Source: Halosimplex salinum
GTDB lineage: Archaea > Halobacteriota > Halobacteria > Halobacteriales > Haloarculaceae
DNA: 64,000 bases
Direction of reading: 5' to 3'
Assembly: GCF_003730195.1 (NCBI RefSeq)
Contig: NZ_QWGG01000015.1
Coordinates: 1 to 64,000 of the forward strand
Part shown: positions 53,245 through 61,939 of the stretch, piece after piece
Layout: each line of letters opens with the position of its first letter
Position numbering within the stretch: position 1 is the stretch's first letter
Made by a program: the position numbers and the translations under genes
Notes under the pieces: model-generated
The model's input: the letters and a program-made list of their open reading frames with translations, nothing else
Told to the model about the DNA's origin: nothing
The model's database searches: none

Positions 53245-53267
53245 GTCTATGCGTGGCCGTCTCCGAT

Positions 53268-53277
53268 GCATAAATGT
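53268..53277 (-). promoter_or_regulatory. TATA element of the SMC-related gene
   Basis: The minus strand reads CATTTATGCA, centred 28 bases before ATG 53244. Confidence 0.55.
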
Positions 53278-53397
53278 ACTGCAATGATGTTCCGGTCACC
53301 GCCCGATATATCCGTTCGTTCGCCGTTCTTAGACGACCGTTTCGCTAGTCGGAACAGACCCAGTTCCCCGATTACACACATACGAGTGTAAGGCGAT

Positions 53398-54018
53398 TCA
53401 CTCTTCGACGCGACACCGACAGCCGCCTCGCTCGATGAGTTCCAGCGGGTCCTCCTGCCGGCCGCACTCCTGGCAGACGACCTGTACGTCGGCGATGACG
53501 TCGACCGGGCCGATGTCGAGCCGGTCGGTCGAGCGGAGGTTCTCCACGTTGCGCCGCGTGACGGCGCTCAGTCGGCTGGTGAGCCGCTGGATCGTCTCCA
53601 CGGACTTCTCGCGCTGGTTGTCGTCGTCGCCCGCCTCGTACTCGGCGTCCCGGTGGTCCCGGAGGTACGTGTGGACCGCGTAGTGGCTCACGAAGTCGTT
53701 CTGGAGGTCGTCGACGTCGATGCCCTCGCGCTCTAACCTGTTGCGGGCCTGCGTCCGCGCCCCCTCGGTCACGTCGTCCCCTGTCAGCAGGTCGTAGATG
53801 TTCTCCAGTTCCCCCTGGAGTGTCACGACGCCGGCCTCGTCCATCGCACTTTCCAGCACTCGGCGGTTGAAGTAGTGGGCCAGGTCCCGCAGACTCTGGC
53901 GCTCACGCCCGTCACCGGTCCACCGCCGCTCCAGTTCCCGGCCGAGGTCACCGAGGTCGTACTTGTCGACGACCCGGTCGACCTTGTTGTCCGGTTGCTC
54001 GTCCTGTCGGTTCGTCAT
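53398..54018 (-). CDS. rdfA: Rod-determining factor RdfA
   Basis: A 206-residue protein matching haloarchaeal RdfA: KVDRVVDKYDLGDLGRELER, then WTG and RQSLRDLAHYFNRRVLESAM, AREAGI-like RNRLEREGIDVDDLQNDFVS, HYAVHTYLRD and a C-terminal zinc ribbon (VVCQECGRQEDP ... RGGCRCRVEE). In Haloferax volcanii RdfA is needed to form rods. The N-terminal part may act as a helix-turn-helix. ATG 54018 is the family start. It is 153 bases upstream of the SMC-related gene on the same strand. Confidence 0.9.
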   Translation of the reverse strand: MTNRQDEQPDNKVDRVVDKYDLGDLGRELERRWTGDGRERQSLRDLAHYFNRRVLESAMDEAGVVTLQGELENIYDLLTGDDVTEGARTQARNRLEREGIDVDDLQNDFVSHYAVHTYLRDHRDAEYEAGDDDNQREKSVETIQRLTSRLSAVTRRNVENLRSTDRLDIGPVDVIADVQVVCQECGRQEDPLELIERGGCRCRVEE

Positions 54019-54467
54019 GTACTCCGGGCTACCACGGACTCGCTGATAGGTCTTCCGTTCGTCGGGGCCGCAGACGGCCCGTCGTGACCGAATTTCCGAC
54101 CGACGAGACCGCACGTCACGGGCTATCGACACCCCCGCAGACCGGTCGAACGACGAGACGTTCCAGATTTTAATATATAATTTATTTTTGTTAGTTCTGA
54201 CGAGGCGGAGATTCCCCGATTGGAGAAATCATCCCAAAAATCGCTTCTGTAGCGGTTTTACCGGCGAAGTATCTGTTCCCGTTTCGAAATCCGATTCTCG
54301 CCGGCCACTGCTCGAATATCTCTATATGGCTGGATAGAGAGCTACTGGGCCGAAAATGCGAAATTCACCTCGAATCGCGGCGAAGTGATATATTTCGTAG
54401 TGCTACAGGAAAACGTCTGGTTGATGGAGTCTTCCCGCGGTCGGGCAACTCGGTTCGCCGGCGCGTG
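54019..54467. promoter_or_regulatory. 450-base AT-rich region upstream of rdfA
   Basis: A run TTTTAATATATAATTTATTT at 54167-54186 could supply the rdfA promoter, giving a leader of about 120 bases; no nearer TATA element is convincing. A near-perfect stem (AAAATCGCT / AGCGGTTTT) lies at about 54236-54261. No gene is supported. It separates rdfA from the 3' end of the metal ATPase. Confidence 0.45.
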
Positions 54468-56858
54468 TCACTGGGTGTCGGTGTCCGGGCGAAGCCGGGC
54501 GAGTCGCATCGCGTTTCCGGTGACGGCGGTGGTCATGCCGACGTCGCCGGCGAGGACGACGAACCAGAGGGGGACGGCGACGAACGGGAGCGGGATGGCG
54601 ACGGCGAGCGCGGCCTTGACGAGGAGGCTCCCCCAGACGTTCTGCCGGATGATCCCGTTCCCGGTGCGCGCCAGGCGGTGGAGGTAGGGGAGTTTCGAGA
54701 GGTCGTCGCCCATCAGCGCCACGTCGGCGGTCTCGAGGGCGGTGTCGGTGCCCGCGGCGCCCATCGCGACCCCCACGGTAGCCGTCGCCAGCGCGGGCGC
54801 GTCGTTGATCCCGTCGCCGACCATCGCCACACTGCCGTGCTCCTCGGTGAGCGCCTCGACGCGTGCGACCTTCTCGTCGGGCAGAAGGTCGGCGGCGTAG
54901 TCGTCGACACCCACCTGTTCGGCCACCGCACGGGCGGTCCGTTCGTTGTCGCCGGTGAGCATCACGAGGTGCTCGACGCCCTGCTCGCGGAGGCGCTCGA
55001 CGGTACGGCGCGCCTCGGGGCGCACCTCGTCGGCGATGGCGACCAGCCCCTCGATCTCGTCTTCGGTCCCGACGAGCACGACCGTCTTCCCCTCGGACTG
55101 GAGGCGGGGGATAGTCTCCCAGAGGTCGACGCAGTCGTCGCGGTCGTCGCAGGGCGACTTCGCGGTCTCGACCGCGACACCCCCGTCCGTCATCGTCTCC
55201 TCGGCCGTCAGATGCACGTGGTCGAGGTCGAAGCCCAGACCCGCGAACAGGTCGGGTTTGCCGGCGTAGTGGGTCCGGCCGTCGAGGTCGGCGCGGACGC
55301 CCTTCCCGGTGATAGACTCGAAGCCGGTCACCTCGCGGTCGGGGACGCCGCGCTCGTCGGCGTGGGCGACGATGGCGTCGCCGATGGGGTGTTCGCTCCG
55401 GCGCTCGATGCTGCGCGCGCACTGGAGGACGTCCGCCTCGCTGTTGCCGTCGAGGCCGACCACGTCGGTCACCGAGAGGTCGCCGGTGGTGAGCGTCCCC
55501 GTCTTGTCGAAGGCGACGGCGTCGACGGCGCCCATCGACTCGAGGTGGTTGCCGCCCTTGATCAGGACGCCGTTCTTCGCCGCGCTGGTCACGCCGGAGA
55601 CGACGGTGACGGGCGTCGAGATGACGAACGCGCAGGGGCAGGCGATGACGAGCAGGGAGATGCCGCGGACGAACCACGTCGCCCACCCGCCGCCGAACAC
55701 GAGCGGCGCGACGAACGTGGCGAGCAGGGCCGCCGCCACGACGACGGGCGTGTAGTAGTCCGCGAAGCGCTCGACGAACTGCTCGCGTTCGGTCTTGTTC
55801 GCCTGGGCGTCCTCGACGAGTTCGACGATGCGGTCGATGGTCGTGTCGCCCGCCAGCGCCGTCGTCTCCACTGCCAGAAAGCCCTGTTCGTTGATCGTCC
55901 CCGCGAACACTTCGTCGCCGACGGCCTTGTCGACGGGGACGCTCTCGCCGGTGATCGGCGCCTGGTTGACCGCGCTCGCGCCCTCGACGACCGTCCCGTC
56001 CATCGGGATCTTCTCCCCCGGTTCGACGAGGACTGTCTCGCCGACTCGCACGTCTTCGACCGGGACTTCGACCCGTTCGTCCGCCCGGCGGACTGTCGCG
56101 ACGTCCGGCGAGAGGGTCAGCAGTTCCTCGAGCGAGTTTCTGGCCCTGTCGACGGAGTAGCGCTCCAGCAGTTCGGCGACGTTGAAGAGGAAGGCGAGCG
56201 ACGCCGCCTCGACGTAGAAGTGCAGCGACGGGACGGCGAGCGAGATCCCGGCGGCGCTGACGATCGCCACCGACATCAGGAAGTCGATGTCGAGACTCAG
56301 GTTCTTCGCCGAGTAGTAGCCGTTGCGGACGATGACCTGCCCGCCCGACAGCACCGCGACGAGATAGAGCGCGTCCGCGAGGAGCAGTTCCCGCCCGACC
56401 GCGGCGACCACCGGGTCGTTCAGCCCAGCGAGTCCGAACTGGACGAGCACGCCCAGCCCGAGGAACAGCCCGCTGATAGCGGTCTTCCGGGCGCGTGCCG
56501 TCTCCCACACGCTCTCGGCGTCGACGGTCTCGCCGTCGCCGTCACCGGCCGGGTCGACCACCCCGTACCCCGCGCGCTCGATGGCCGCGACGACCTCCGA
56601 GCGCGTCGCTCGCTCGTCGTACGTCACCGTCGCAGTCCCGGTCGTCGGGCGCAGGTCGGTCGCGACCACGCCCTCCACGTCCGCGAGCGCGCCGTCGACC
56701 TTGCTCGCGCAGGACGAACAGTCCATGTCGGGGACCGAGAACGACTCCGCAGTCCCCGCTTCGATGTCGTCTACCCGTCCGTCTCCGGCGCGAAGGCCCG
56801 TTCCTTCGTCGCCGACGCCGCCGTCGTCGCCGGATCCGTTCGGGCCGTCGTCTCTCAT
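54468..56858 (-). CDS. P1B-type heavy-metal ATPase (Zn/Cd/Co exporter, ZntA-like)
   Basis: A 796-residue metal pump. N-terminal HMA domain with DMDCSSCASK (Cys47, Cys50), eight membrane helices, the CPC channel motif in LLVIACPCAFVISTP, phosphorylation site DKTGTLTTGD, SEHPIGDAI, and hinge MVGDGINDAPAL. The transmembrane motif set fits Zn2+/Cd2+/Pb2+ rather than Cu+. An unusual Cys pair, C570DDRDDC576, lies in a loop of the nucleotide-binding domain. A TATA element 27 bases upstream (56881-56890) indicates a leaderless gene. Confidence 0.94.
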   Translation of the reverse strand: MRDDGPNGSGDDGGVGDEGTGLRAGDGRVDDIEAGTAESFSVPDMDCSSCASKVDGALADVEGVVATDLRPTTGTATVTYDERATRSEVVAAIERAGYGVVDPAGDGDGETVDAESVWETARARKTAISGLFLGLGVLVQFGLAGLNDPVVAAVGRELLLADALYLVAVLSGGQVIVRNGYYSAKNLSLDIDFLMSVAIVSAAGISLAVPSLHFYVEAASLAFLFNVAELLERYSVDRARNSLEELLTLSPDVATVRRADERVEVPVEDVRVGETVLVEPGEKIPMDGTVVEGASAVNQAPITGESVPVDKAVGDEVFAGTINEQGFLAVETTALAGDTTIDRIVELVEDAQANKTEREQFVERFADYYTPVVVAAALLATFVAPLVFGGGWATWFVRGISLLVIACPCAFVISTPVTVVSGVTSAAKNGVLIKGGNHLESMGAVDAVAFDKTGTLTTGDLSVTDVVGLDGNSEADVLQCARSIERRSEHPIGDAIVAHADERGVPDREVTGFESITGKGVRADLDGRTHYAGKPDLFAGLGFDLDHVHLTAEETMTDGGVAVETAKSPCDDRDDCVDLWETIPRLQSEGKTVVLVGTEDEIEGLVAIADEVRPEARRTVERLREQGVEHLVMLTGDNERTARAVAEQVGVDDYAADLLPDEKVARVEALTEEHGSVAMVGDGINDAPALATATVGVAMGAAGTDTALETADVALMGDDLSKLPYLHRLARTGNGIIRQNVWGSLLVKAALAVAIPLPFVAVPLWFVVLAGDVGMTTAVTGNAMRLARLRPDTDTQ

Positions 56859-56880
56859 TGCGCGGAGGTAGGCGATCCAG

Positions 56881-56890
56881 ATATATTAAC
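56881..56890 (-). promoter_or_regulatory. TATA element of the metal ATPase gene
   Basis: The minus strand reads GTTAATATAT, centred 27 bases before ATG 56858. A second AT-rich stretch lies at 56917-56938. Confidence 0.6.
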
Positions 56891-56961
56891 TCCGCTGCTA
56901 CAAAACCGGGTGTATTTACTTCTATTTATTAAAATAGTGCAGTTGAGTTAGCAACGCGGCG

Positions 56962-57213
56962 TCACTGTTCGGCGTCGGTGGGCTCGTCGGGGTCCGTGGC
57001 CCAGGGGTCACCGTCGTCGGGGGTCGGGGCGCGGAGGTCGAGCGGCCGGATCCAGAGGTACCACGCCGCGAGGACGATGGTACCGTAGCCGACGGGCCAG
57101 ACGACGGAGCCGACGACGGGAAACCCGGCGGACTTGACGAGGCCGGCGAGCTGGCCGGTCAGTGCGACCCCCACGAGCAGTGCGAGCGCCATCGCGACGT
57201 CTCCTCGGTCCAT
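56962..57213 (-). CDS. Small membrane protein
   Basis: An 83-residue protein with two or three membrane helices (VAMALALLVGVALTGQLAGL; VGSVVWPVGYGTIVLAAWYL) and an acidic C-terminal tail (PDDGDPWATDPDEPTDAEQ). I start at ATG 57213 (MDRGDVAMAL), right before the first helix; the longer frame is Pro/Thr-rich. Function unknown. Upstream of the metal pump gene on the same strand, but the pump has its own promoter. Confidence 0.7.
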   Translation of the reverse strand: MDRGDVAMALALLVGVALTGQLAGLVKSAGFPVVGSVVWPVGYGTIVLAAWYLWIRPLDLRAPTPDDGDPWATDPDEPTDAEQ

Positions 57214-57404
57214 TTGCGGGAAATTGGGCGTCGACGGAGGTAAGCGGATCGGTGCGGGCGTCGCGGGCGTCGGGGCATGCTCGGGCGTCACTGGCGTCGA
57301 GGCATCTCGTGCGTCGCTGGCGTCGCGGGAGGCGCGGGAGTTCGGGCGCCGTCCGGTCCCGCCACATCCAAAACGACTTACTCGCCGCCGCCGATGCTCC
57401 GGGC

Positions 57405-58643
57405 ATGACTGCCGCCCGCGAAGTCGAGCTGGAGGGGCACATCATCGACTCGGGGATGATGGGCGCCGCTATGGGTATCATCATGGACCTCGGTGGCTCC
57501 TTCGACGTCGAGGAGTTCCGCATCGGCCGCCACGAGAACGAGGAGTCCTACGCACGACTGCTCGTCGAGGCCGAGGACGAGGAGACCTTGCAGTCTATCG
57601 TCCACGAACTCCACCAGAACGGCGCGAACCCGTCGGACCCCAAGGACGCCACGCTCCAGCAAGCGCCCAAGGACAAGGTCGTCCCCTACGGCTTCTACTC
57701 GACGACCAACCACCCCACGGAGGTCCGCATCGACGGCGAGTGGATCGCGGTCGACGACATCGAGATGGACTGCGCCGTCATCGTCGAGGGCGTGGACGAC
57801 GAGGACGGCCCGCGCGCCTACACCGAGGTCCTCAGCGGCGTCGAGGAGGGGGACCTGATCGTCACCGGCGAGACGGGGATCCGCGTCAGCCCGCCCGAGC
57901 GGCCCCGCGACCGCGAGGGCGCCTTCGGGTTCATGCAGGGCGGCGTCTCCTCCGAGCGCCCCTCGGAGTCGACCATCCGGCAGGTCGGTGACGCCATCTC
58001 CGAGACCAAGCGGGAGGGCGGCGACGTGCTCGCGGTCTGCGGCCCGGCGCTCATCCACTCCGGCGCCCGCGAGGACCTCGCGCGCCTCGTCCGCGAGGGG
58101 TTCATCGACATGCTCTCCATCGGGAACGGCTTCGCCGTTCACGACCTCGAACGCGACCTCTACGGCACCTCTCTCGGCATGGACACCGAGAGCCTGGACC
58201 ACCCGCGGAAGGGCCACAAACACCACATCTACACCATCTCGGAGATCATCCGCGAGGGCGGCATCGAGGCGGCCGTCGAGAGCGGCACCGTCGAGTCCGG
58301 CGTCATGTACGAGTGCGTCGAGAACGACGTGCCGTTCGTCGTCGCCGGGTCGATCCGCGACGACGGCCCCCTGCCCGACACGATCACCGACTCCATCGAG
58401 GCACAGGAGGCCATCCGCGAGCAGGCCCACGAGGCCGACCTCGTGCTCATGCTCTCGACGCTGCTTCACTCGGTCGCGGTCGGCAACTGCCTCCCCTCGA
58501 CGACCCGGACCGTCTGCGTCGACATCAACCCCGCGACGGTGACCCAGCTCCTCGACCGCGGCAGCGACCAGGCCGTCGGGATGGTCACGGACATCGGCAC
58601 CTTCGTCCCGATTCTGGCGGACCACCTGCTGGACGAGGGATAG
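57405..58643 (+). CDS. TIGR00300-family protein, archaeal ornithine cyclodeaminase type
   Basis: A 412-residue protein of the TIGR00300/LOR-SDH family. The first 100 residues (EVELEGHIIDSGMMGAAMGI, SFDVEEFRIGRHENEESYAR) are the conserved N-terminal domain shared with bacterial ArgZ-type enzymes; the rest has VCGPALIHSGAREDLARLV, LSIGNGFAVHDLERDL, the GTSLGMDT stretch and VCVDINPATVTQLLDRGS, an NAD-binding unit. A methanococcal member has been shown to turn ornithine into proline. The haloarchaeal substrate is inferred. ATG 57405 fits the family; it is divergent from the small membrane gene. Confidence 0.88.
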   Translation: MTAAREVELEGHIIDSGMMGAAMGIIMDLGGSFDVEEFRIGRHENEESYARLLVEAEDEETLQSIVHELHQNGANPSDPKDATLQQAPKDKVVPYGFYSTTNHPTEVRIDGEWIAVDDIEMDCAVIVEGVDDEDGPRAYTEVLSGVEEGDLIVTGETGIRVSPPERPRDREGAFGFMQGGVSSERPSESTIRQVGDAISETKREGGDVLAVCGPALIHSGAREDLARLVREGFIDMLSIGNGFAVHDLERDLYGTSLGMDTESLDHPRKGHKHHIYTISEIIREGGIEAAVESGTVESGVMYECVENDVPFVVAGSIRDDGPLPDTITDSIEAQEAIREQAHEADLVLMLSTLLHSVAVGNCLPSTTRTVCVDINPATVTQLLDRGSDQAVGMVTDIGTFVPILADHLLDEG

Positions 58644-58856
58644 GGTACGCGAGAAACCGTCGGTAACGAGTGAAGGCGCGCGAACCCCCCGACGGACTCA
58701 AGCCGAGATTTTAGCATCCGTCGGTGCTACTTGACCCCCTTCTGTAGCGAGGAGTGGCATGACTGCCAGCCGCCCACCCTCCGACCGATTCGACGCGGAC
58801 CGCTCGACAGGAGCGGTCCACAGACAGACGTTCCTCCCCGCAACGGAGGTGACCGG

Positions 58857-59984
58857 ATGAACCAGCGCACGTACGGGACGGTCGGCGCCGTCGCCGTCGT
58901 CCTCGTCGCGGCCGCCGCCGTGGTCTCCGCGGGCGGCGTCCCGCTGGGTGGCGACGACCCGGTCGAGGCGACCGAGACTCCCGGCCAAGCCGCAAACGCG
59001 ACGACCATCGACCACGCGGGAGACCGCCTCTCGCTGGACGGCGCGCCGAACCAGACGGTCGCCGGCGAGACGGACCTGGCGCCCGGGACGGAACTCGCCG
59101 TGCGAATCGTCTCGGACGAGGCCGACAGTCCGTTCCTCGTCACGCAGACGGCCACGGTCGACGACGACGGGACGTTCGCGGCGACGGTCGACCTCGCGCA
59201 CGTCTCCGAGGACGCCGCCGCGTGGGCGACGGTCGTCCGCGACGGCGCGGAACTCGCGAACGTGAGCGCCCGAATCACGGCCGTCGAGGGCGCGACGCCG
59301 ACGGACGGTCCCGGCGAGTCCGAGAGCGGAACGAACATCGCCTACGAGGGCGACCGCCTCACGCTCGCGGCGCTCGAAAACGAGACGATTCGCGGCGAGT
59401 CCGACCTCGCCGCCGGCACCGAGGTGACCGTCCGTCTCGCGTCTTCGTCCTCTTCCTCGCCGTTCCTGATGCAGGAGACCGCGACCGTCGCCGAGGACGG
59501 CACCTTCGTGGCGTCGGTCGATCTGGTCGGCGTCGCGAACGGAACGACCTTCGAGGCGACCGTCCGCCACGACGGCGAGTCGGTCGCGGACGCCGACGGT
59601 GTCGTGATCGGTGGGCAGAACGACGTCTCACCCGTCGACGAGTCCGACGGGAACCGGACGGCGGTGCCCGTCGACGGGACCGACGACGTCGACGACCACA
59701 ACACGACGCTCGACTACGACGGCGAGACGCTGACGCTGGAGGCCGGGCCGAACCAGTCGGTCGCCGGCGAGACCGACCTCGATCCGGGGACGAACGTCTC
59801 GGTGCGACTGCGTTCCACCGGCGGAAATCCCTTCCTCGTGACTTCGACGGCGACCGTCGCCGAGGACGGCCGGTTCGACGCCGAGTTTAATATGACCGCG
59901 GTGTCACCCGGTGCGACCTTCGAGGTCACCGTTCGCCACGACGACGACCGGATCGCGACCGCCGACGGCGAGGTGGTCGAGTAA
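58857..59984 (+). CDS. Exported protein with three BGTF-like surface repeats
   Basis: A 375-residue protein with an N-terminal helix (GAVAVVLVAAAAVVSAGG) and three repeats of about 90 residues. Each starts with a DGxxLxLxAxxNQTVxGETDL-type strand pair and has PGTELAVRIVS, SPFLVTQTATVDDDGTFAA and a VVRDGAEL-like end (about residues 45-135, 160-255, 283-372). This is the BGTF domain of haloarchaeal S-layer-like proteins. No PGF-CTERM follows, so it may be anchored by its N-terminal helix. GGTGACC just before ATG 58857 is a good ribosome site. Confidence 0.82.
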   Translation: MNQRTYGTVGAVAVVLVAAAAVVSAGGVPLGGDDPVEATETPGQAANATTIDHAGDRLSLDGAPNQTVAGETDLAPGTELAVRIVSDEADSPFLVTQTATVDDDGTFAATVDLAHVSEDAAAWATVVRDGAELANVSARITAVEGATPTDGPGESESGTNIAYEGDRLTLAALENETIRGESDLAAGTEVTVRLASSSSSSPFLMQETATVAEDGTFVASVDLVGVANGTTFEATVRHDGESVADADGVVIGGQNDVSPVDESDGNRTAVPVDGTDDVDDHNTTLDYDGETLTLEAGPNQSVAGETDLDPGTNVSVRLRSTGGNPFLVTSTATVAEDGRFDAEFNMTAVSPGATFEVTVRHDDDRIATADGEVVE

Positions 59985-60075
59985 GCCCACCACATCTATT
60001 TTCGCCGGCTATCAGGCTACCACGCTCCCGTTTTCACGTTTCGGTTCTCCGTGACACGCTACGCGACGGTTGCCG

Positions 60076-60804
60076 TTATTCGCCCTCGATCGTGACGGTG
60101 AACCCCCACGTCTTCTCGTCTTCGGCGTCGCCGACGTACCACGTCGACTCGGTTCGATAGGTCCCGCTCGGAAAACAGCCGTCGTTGGAAGGATGGCCGA
60201 CTACCGAATACGTCTGGGACACTCGCTCACAGGGGCCGAGCTGGACGGCGGTAAAGTGATCTGTGAACACGATTTCGTCAGCCGCGGACCAACAGCCGTC
60301 GGTTGGCGTCGTCGGCACGGGATCGAACTCACCGTCGTCGTCGGCGTCTACGACAGAGACGGAGTCGGTCGCCCCTCCAGACTGCTGGGGAACGAACTGG
60401 AGTTCAGCGCCGCGTTCGACGTGTCGGACCTCTGTAGGCGTGAACGGAGCGACGGGCGTAAACTGAAACGTCCGGGTGGAGGGCGCTTCGTTGGTGAATT
60501 CGACCGTAATTTCGGCGGGCGAGTCGACAGTGAACTGGTTTCGGACGGTAACGGTGAAGTCGACGCGATGGCCGGTCGGTGTCTGGTCACCGGTCACCGA
60601 GAGACGCCGAAAGTTACCGTCCACGGTCGTAGATGGAGTCCTCTCAGCAGCCGATGGACAGTTTGATGCTGTCTGCTGGGGTGATGGCGACTGATCCGTC
60701 GTCGTGTCAGCGGAGGCACTGGGGTTCACACACCCGGCGCAGAGAGCGCCCGTACAACAAGTGAGACCGGTGAGAAATCGACGACGGGAGGGCGTATTCG
60801 ACAT
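60076..60804 (-). CDS. TAT lipoprotein, unknown function
   Basis: A 242-residue protein with a twin-arginine signal (NTPSRRRFLTGLTCCTGALC, lipobox-like LCAGC). The mature part is a beta sandwich of about 180 residues (VDFTVTVRNQFTVDSPAEIT, FTNEAPSTRTFQFTPVAPFT, TYRTESTWYVGDAEDEKTWG) with Cys pairs (CW..., CERV, CFPSG) that might form disulfides. The fold recalls intracellular proteinase-inhibitor-like domains of haloarchaeal lipoproteins; no function is assigned. Codon use is less GC-rich than that of its neighbours. Confidence 0.78.
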   Translation of the reverse strand: MSNTPSRRRFLTGLTCCTGALCAGCVNPSASADTTTDQSPSPQQTASNCPSAAERTPSTTVDGNFRRLSVTGDQTPTGHRVDFTVTVRNQFTVDSPAEITVEFTNEAPSTRTFQFTPVAPFTPTEVRHVERGAELQFVPQQSGGATDSVSVVDADDDGEFDPVPTTPTDGCWSAADEIVFTDHFTAVQLGPCERVSQTYSVVGHPSNDGCFPSGTYRTESTWYVGDAEDEKTWGFTVTIEGE

Positions 60805-61064
60805 GTATCCTCTCGAACACCGAGTGCAAAGTGTTTTGTGAGGAATCCGCACTGAGCGTCCGGCACCGAAGGCGCCGGTTCACCGCCGAAGGGAGCGAAG
60901 CCCCCGGAGGCGGTCTTTTTCACCCATGTTTTTGCCGCGAGTGGTTCCCGCAGCGAGTGCGAGGCGGAGCGAAGCGAGGCCTCGAAGGCGAGCGGGGACC
61001 GGAGTGACCCGCGAGCCGAAGGCTCGCGAGGAAACCCGAGCGGGAAAAAGATGGGATCCGGTCT
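60805..61064. repeat. Hairpin-rich haloarchaeal intergenic repeats
   Basis: This stretch is packed with short palindromes: ACCGCC...GGCGGT followed by CTTTTT near 60882-60920 on the plus strand, GCGAAGCGAG-type motifs near 60968-60980, and a perfect CGCGAGCC-GAA-GGCTCGCG at 61010-61028. It resembles REP-like DNA; the T run could end plus-strand transcription. Confidence 0.5.
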
Positions 61065-61709
61065 CTAGACGCCCTCGACGGTCTCGCGGAAGGCGACGAC
61101 GGACTCGTGGGCGCTCTCGATCCGGTCGGCGACGTCCTCGGTGGACTCTTCGAGGTCGTGCAGGGCGTTCTCGATGCGTGCGAGGCGGCCGTGGTCGGGG
61201 TCGCGGTCCCGCGTGGCCAGCGTGCCGAGCTGGTCGGCGAGACTCGTCAGTCGTTCGGCGGCGTCGTCGTCCGCCGTCGCCTCGGCCGCCGATTCGAGCG
61301 TGTCGCGTGCGTCCGCCAGGTTCTCGCGTGTCATAGTCGACGGTTCTCGGTACCCATCGAAAACGTTTGCGGTGGCCGCCTCGGGACCGGAGGGCGGGTC
61401 CTGGCCCCGCGCCGCCCGCTGCGACTCGGCCTCGGCCTCGGCGTGGAAGGCGAAGAACCCACAGACGAACGAACCGATCGCGATCGGGAGCCACACCGCG
61501 ACGAACCCGTTCACCACCGGACGGATCTGGTCGAGGCCGGCTTGCGGGACGAACGGGACTGACCCGTGTGCGTTCCACGCGAGTCGCTGGAGAGCGGTCA
61601 TGAGCCAGAACCGGTTCGTCTTCGCGAGTAACCACACCGTCAGTGCCCCGACCGTCAGGGCGTGCCAGAACTGCCAGTCGCCGAGGAGGTCACGGAGGTG
61701 CGAGGGCAT
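61065..61709 (-). CDS. Membrane protein fused in frame to a small helical haloarchaeal domain
   Basis: A 214-residue open frame. Residues 1-125 have two membrane segments (FWHALTVGALTVWLLAKTNR and VVNGFVAVWLPIAIGSFVCG with FFAF) and an Ala/Glu linker. From Met126 (ATG 61334) it continues as an 89-residue helical unit, MTRENLADARDTLESAAEAT ... HGRLARIENALHDLEESTED ... HESVVAFRETVEGV, which elsewhere in haloarchaea is a stand-alone protein. So either the two are fused here, or an 89-residue gene starts at 61334 and the upstream membrane frame lacks its own stop by chance. I report the long form. Confidence 0.62.
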   Translation of the reverse strand: MPSHLRDLLGDWQFWHALTVGALTVWLLAKTNRFWLMTALQRLAWNAHGSVPFVPQAGLDQIRPVVNGFVAVWLPIAIGSFVCGFFAFHAEAEAESQRAARGQDPPSGPEAATANVFDGYREPSTMTRENLADARDTLESAAEATADDDAAERLTSLADQLGTLATRDRDPDHGRLARIENALHDLEESTEDVADRIESAHESVVAFRETVEGV

Positions 61710-61820
61710 CTGTCTCTCAGGGGGTAGAGGCCGGTTCGCGGAACGCCGGGATGGGTCTTGTGGTGGCCGCGTTCAGGGGCCAACGGCGTCAGAAAAAGTG
61801 GCTTGGAGTCCCGTCGGGGG

Positions 61821-61876
61821 GAAACGGGAACGTTCTGCGAAGACGGGGGGAACGGGAGCGTTCTGCGAAGACGGGG
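61821..61876. repeat. 28-bp tandem repeat, two copies
   Basis: The unit GGAACGGGAGCGTTCTGCGA plus AGACGGGG occurs at 61821-61848 (two or three changes) and 61849-61876, and a third copy begins but breaks off. It lies in the 230-base gap between the membrane gene start and the SDR stop. Confidence 0.85.
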
Positions 61877-61939
61877 GGAACGTGGGCGTGCGTCCGGCGG
61901 AGTGGCCGGTGCGGTCTGTGCTGGGAGTCCGTGCCGTCG

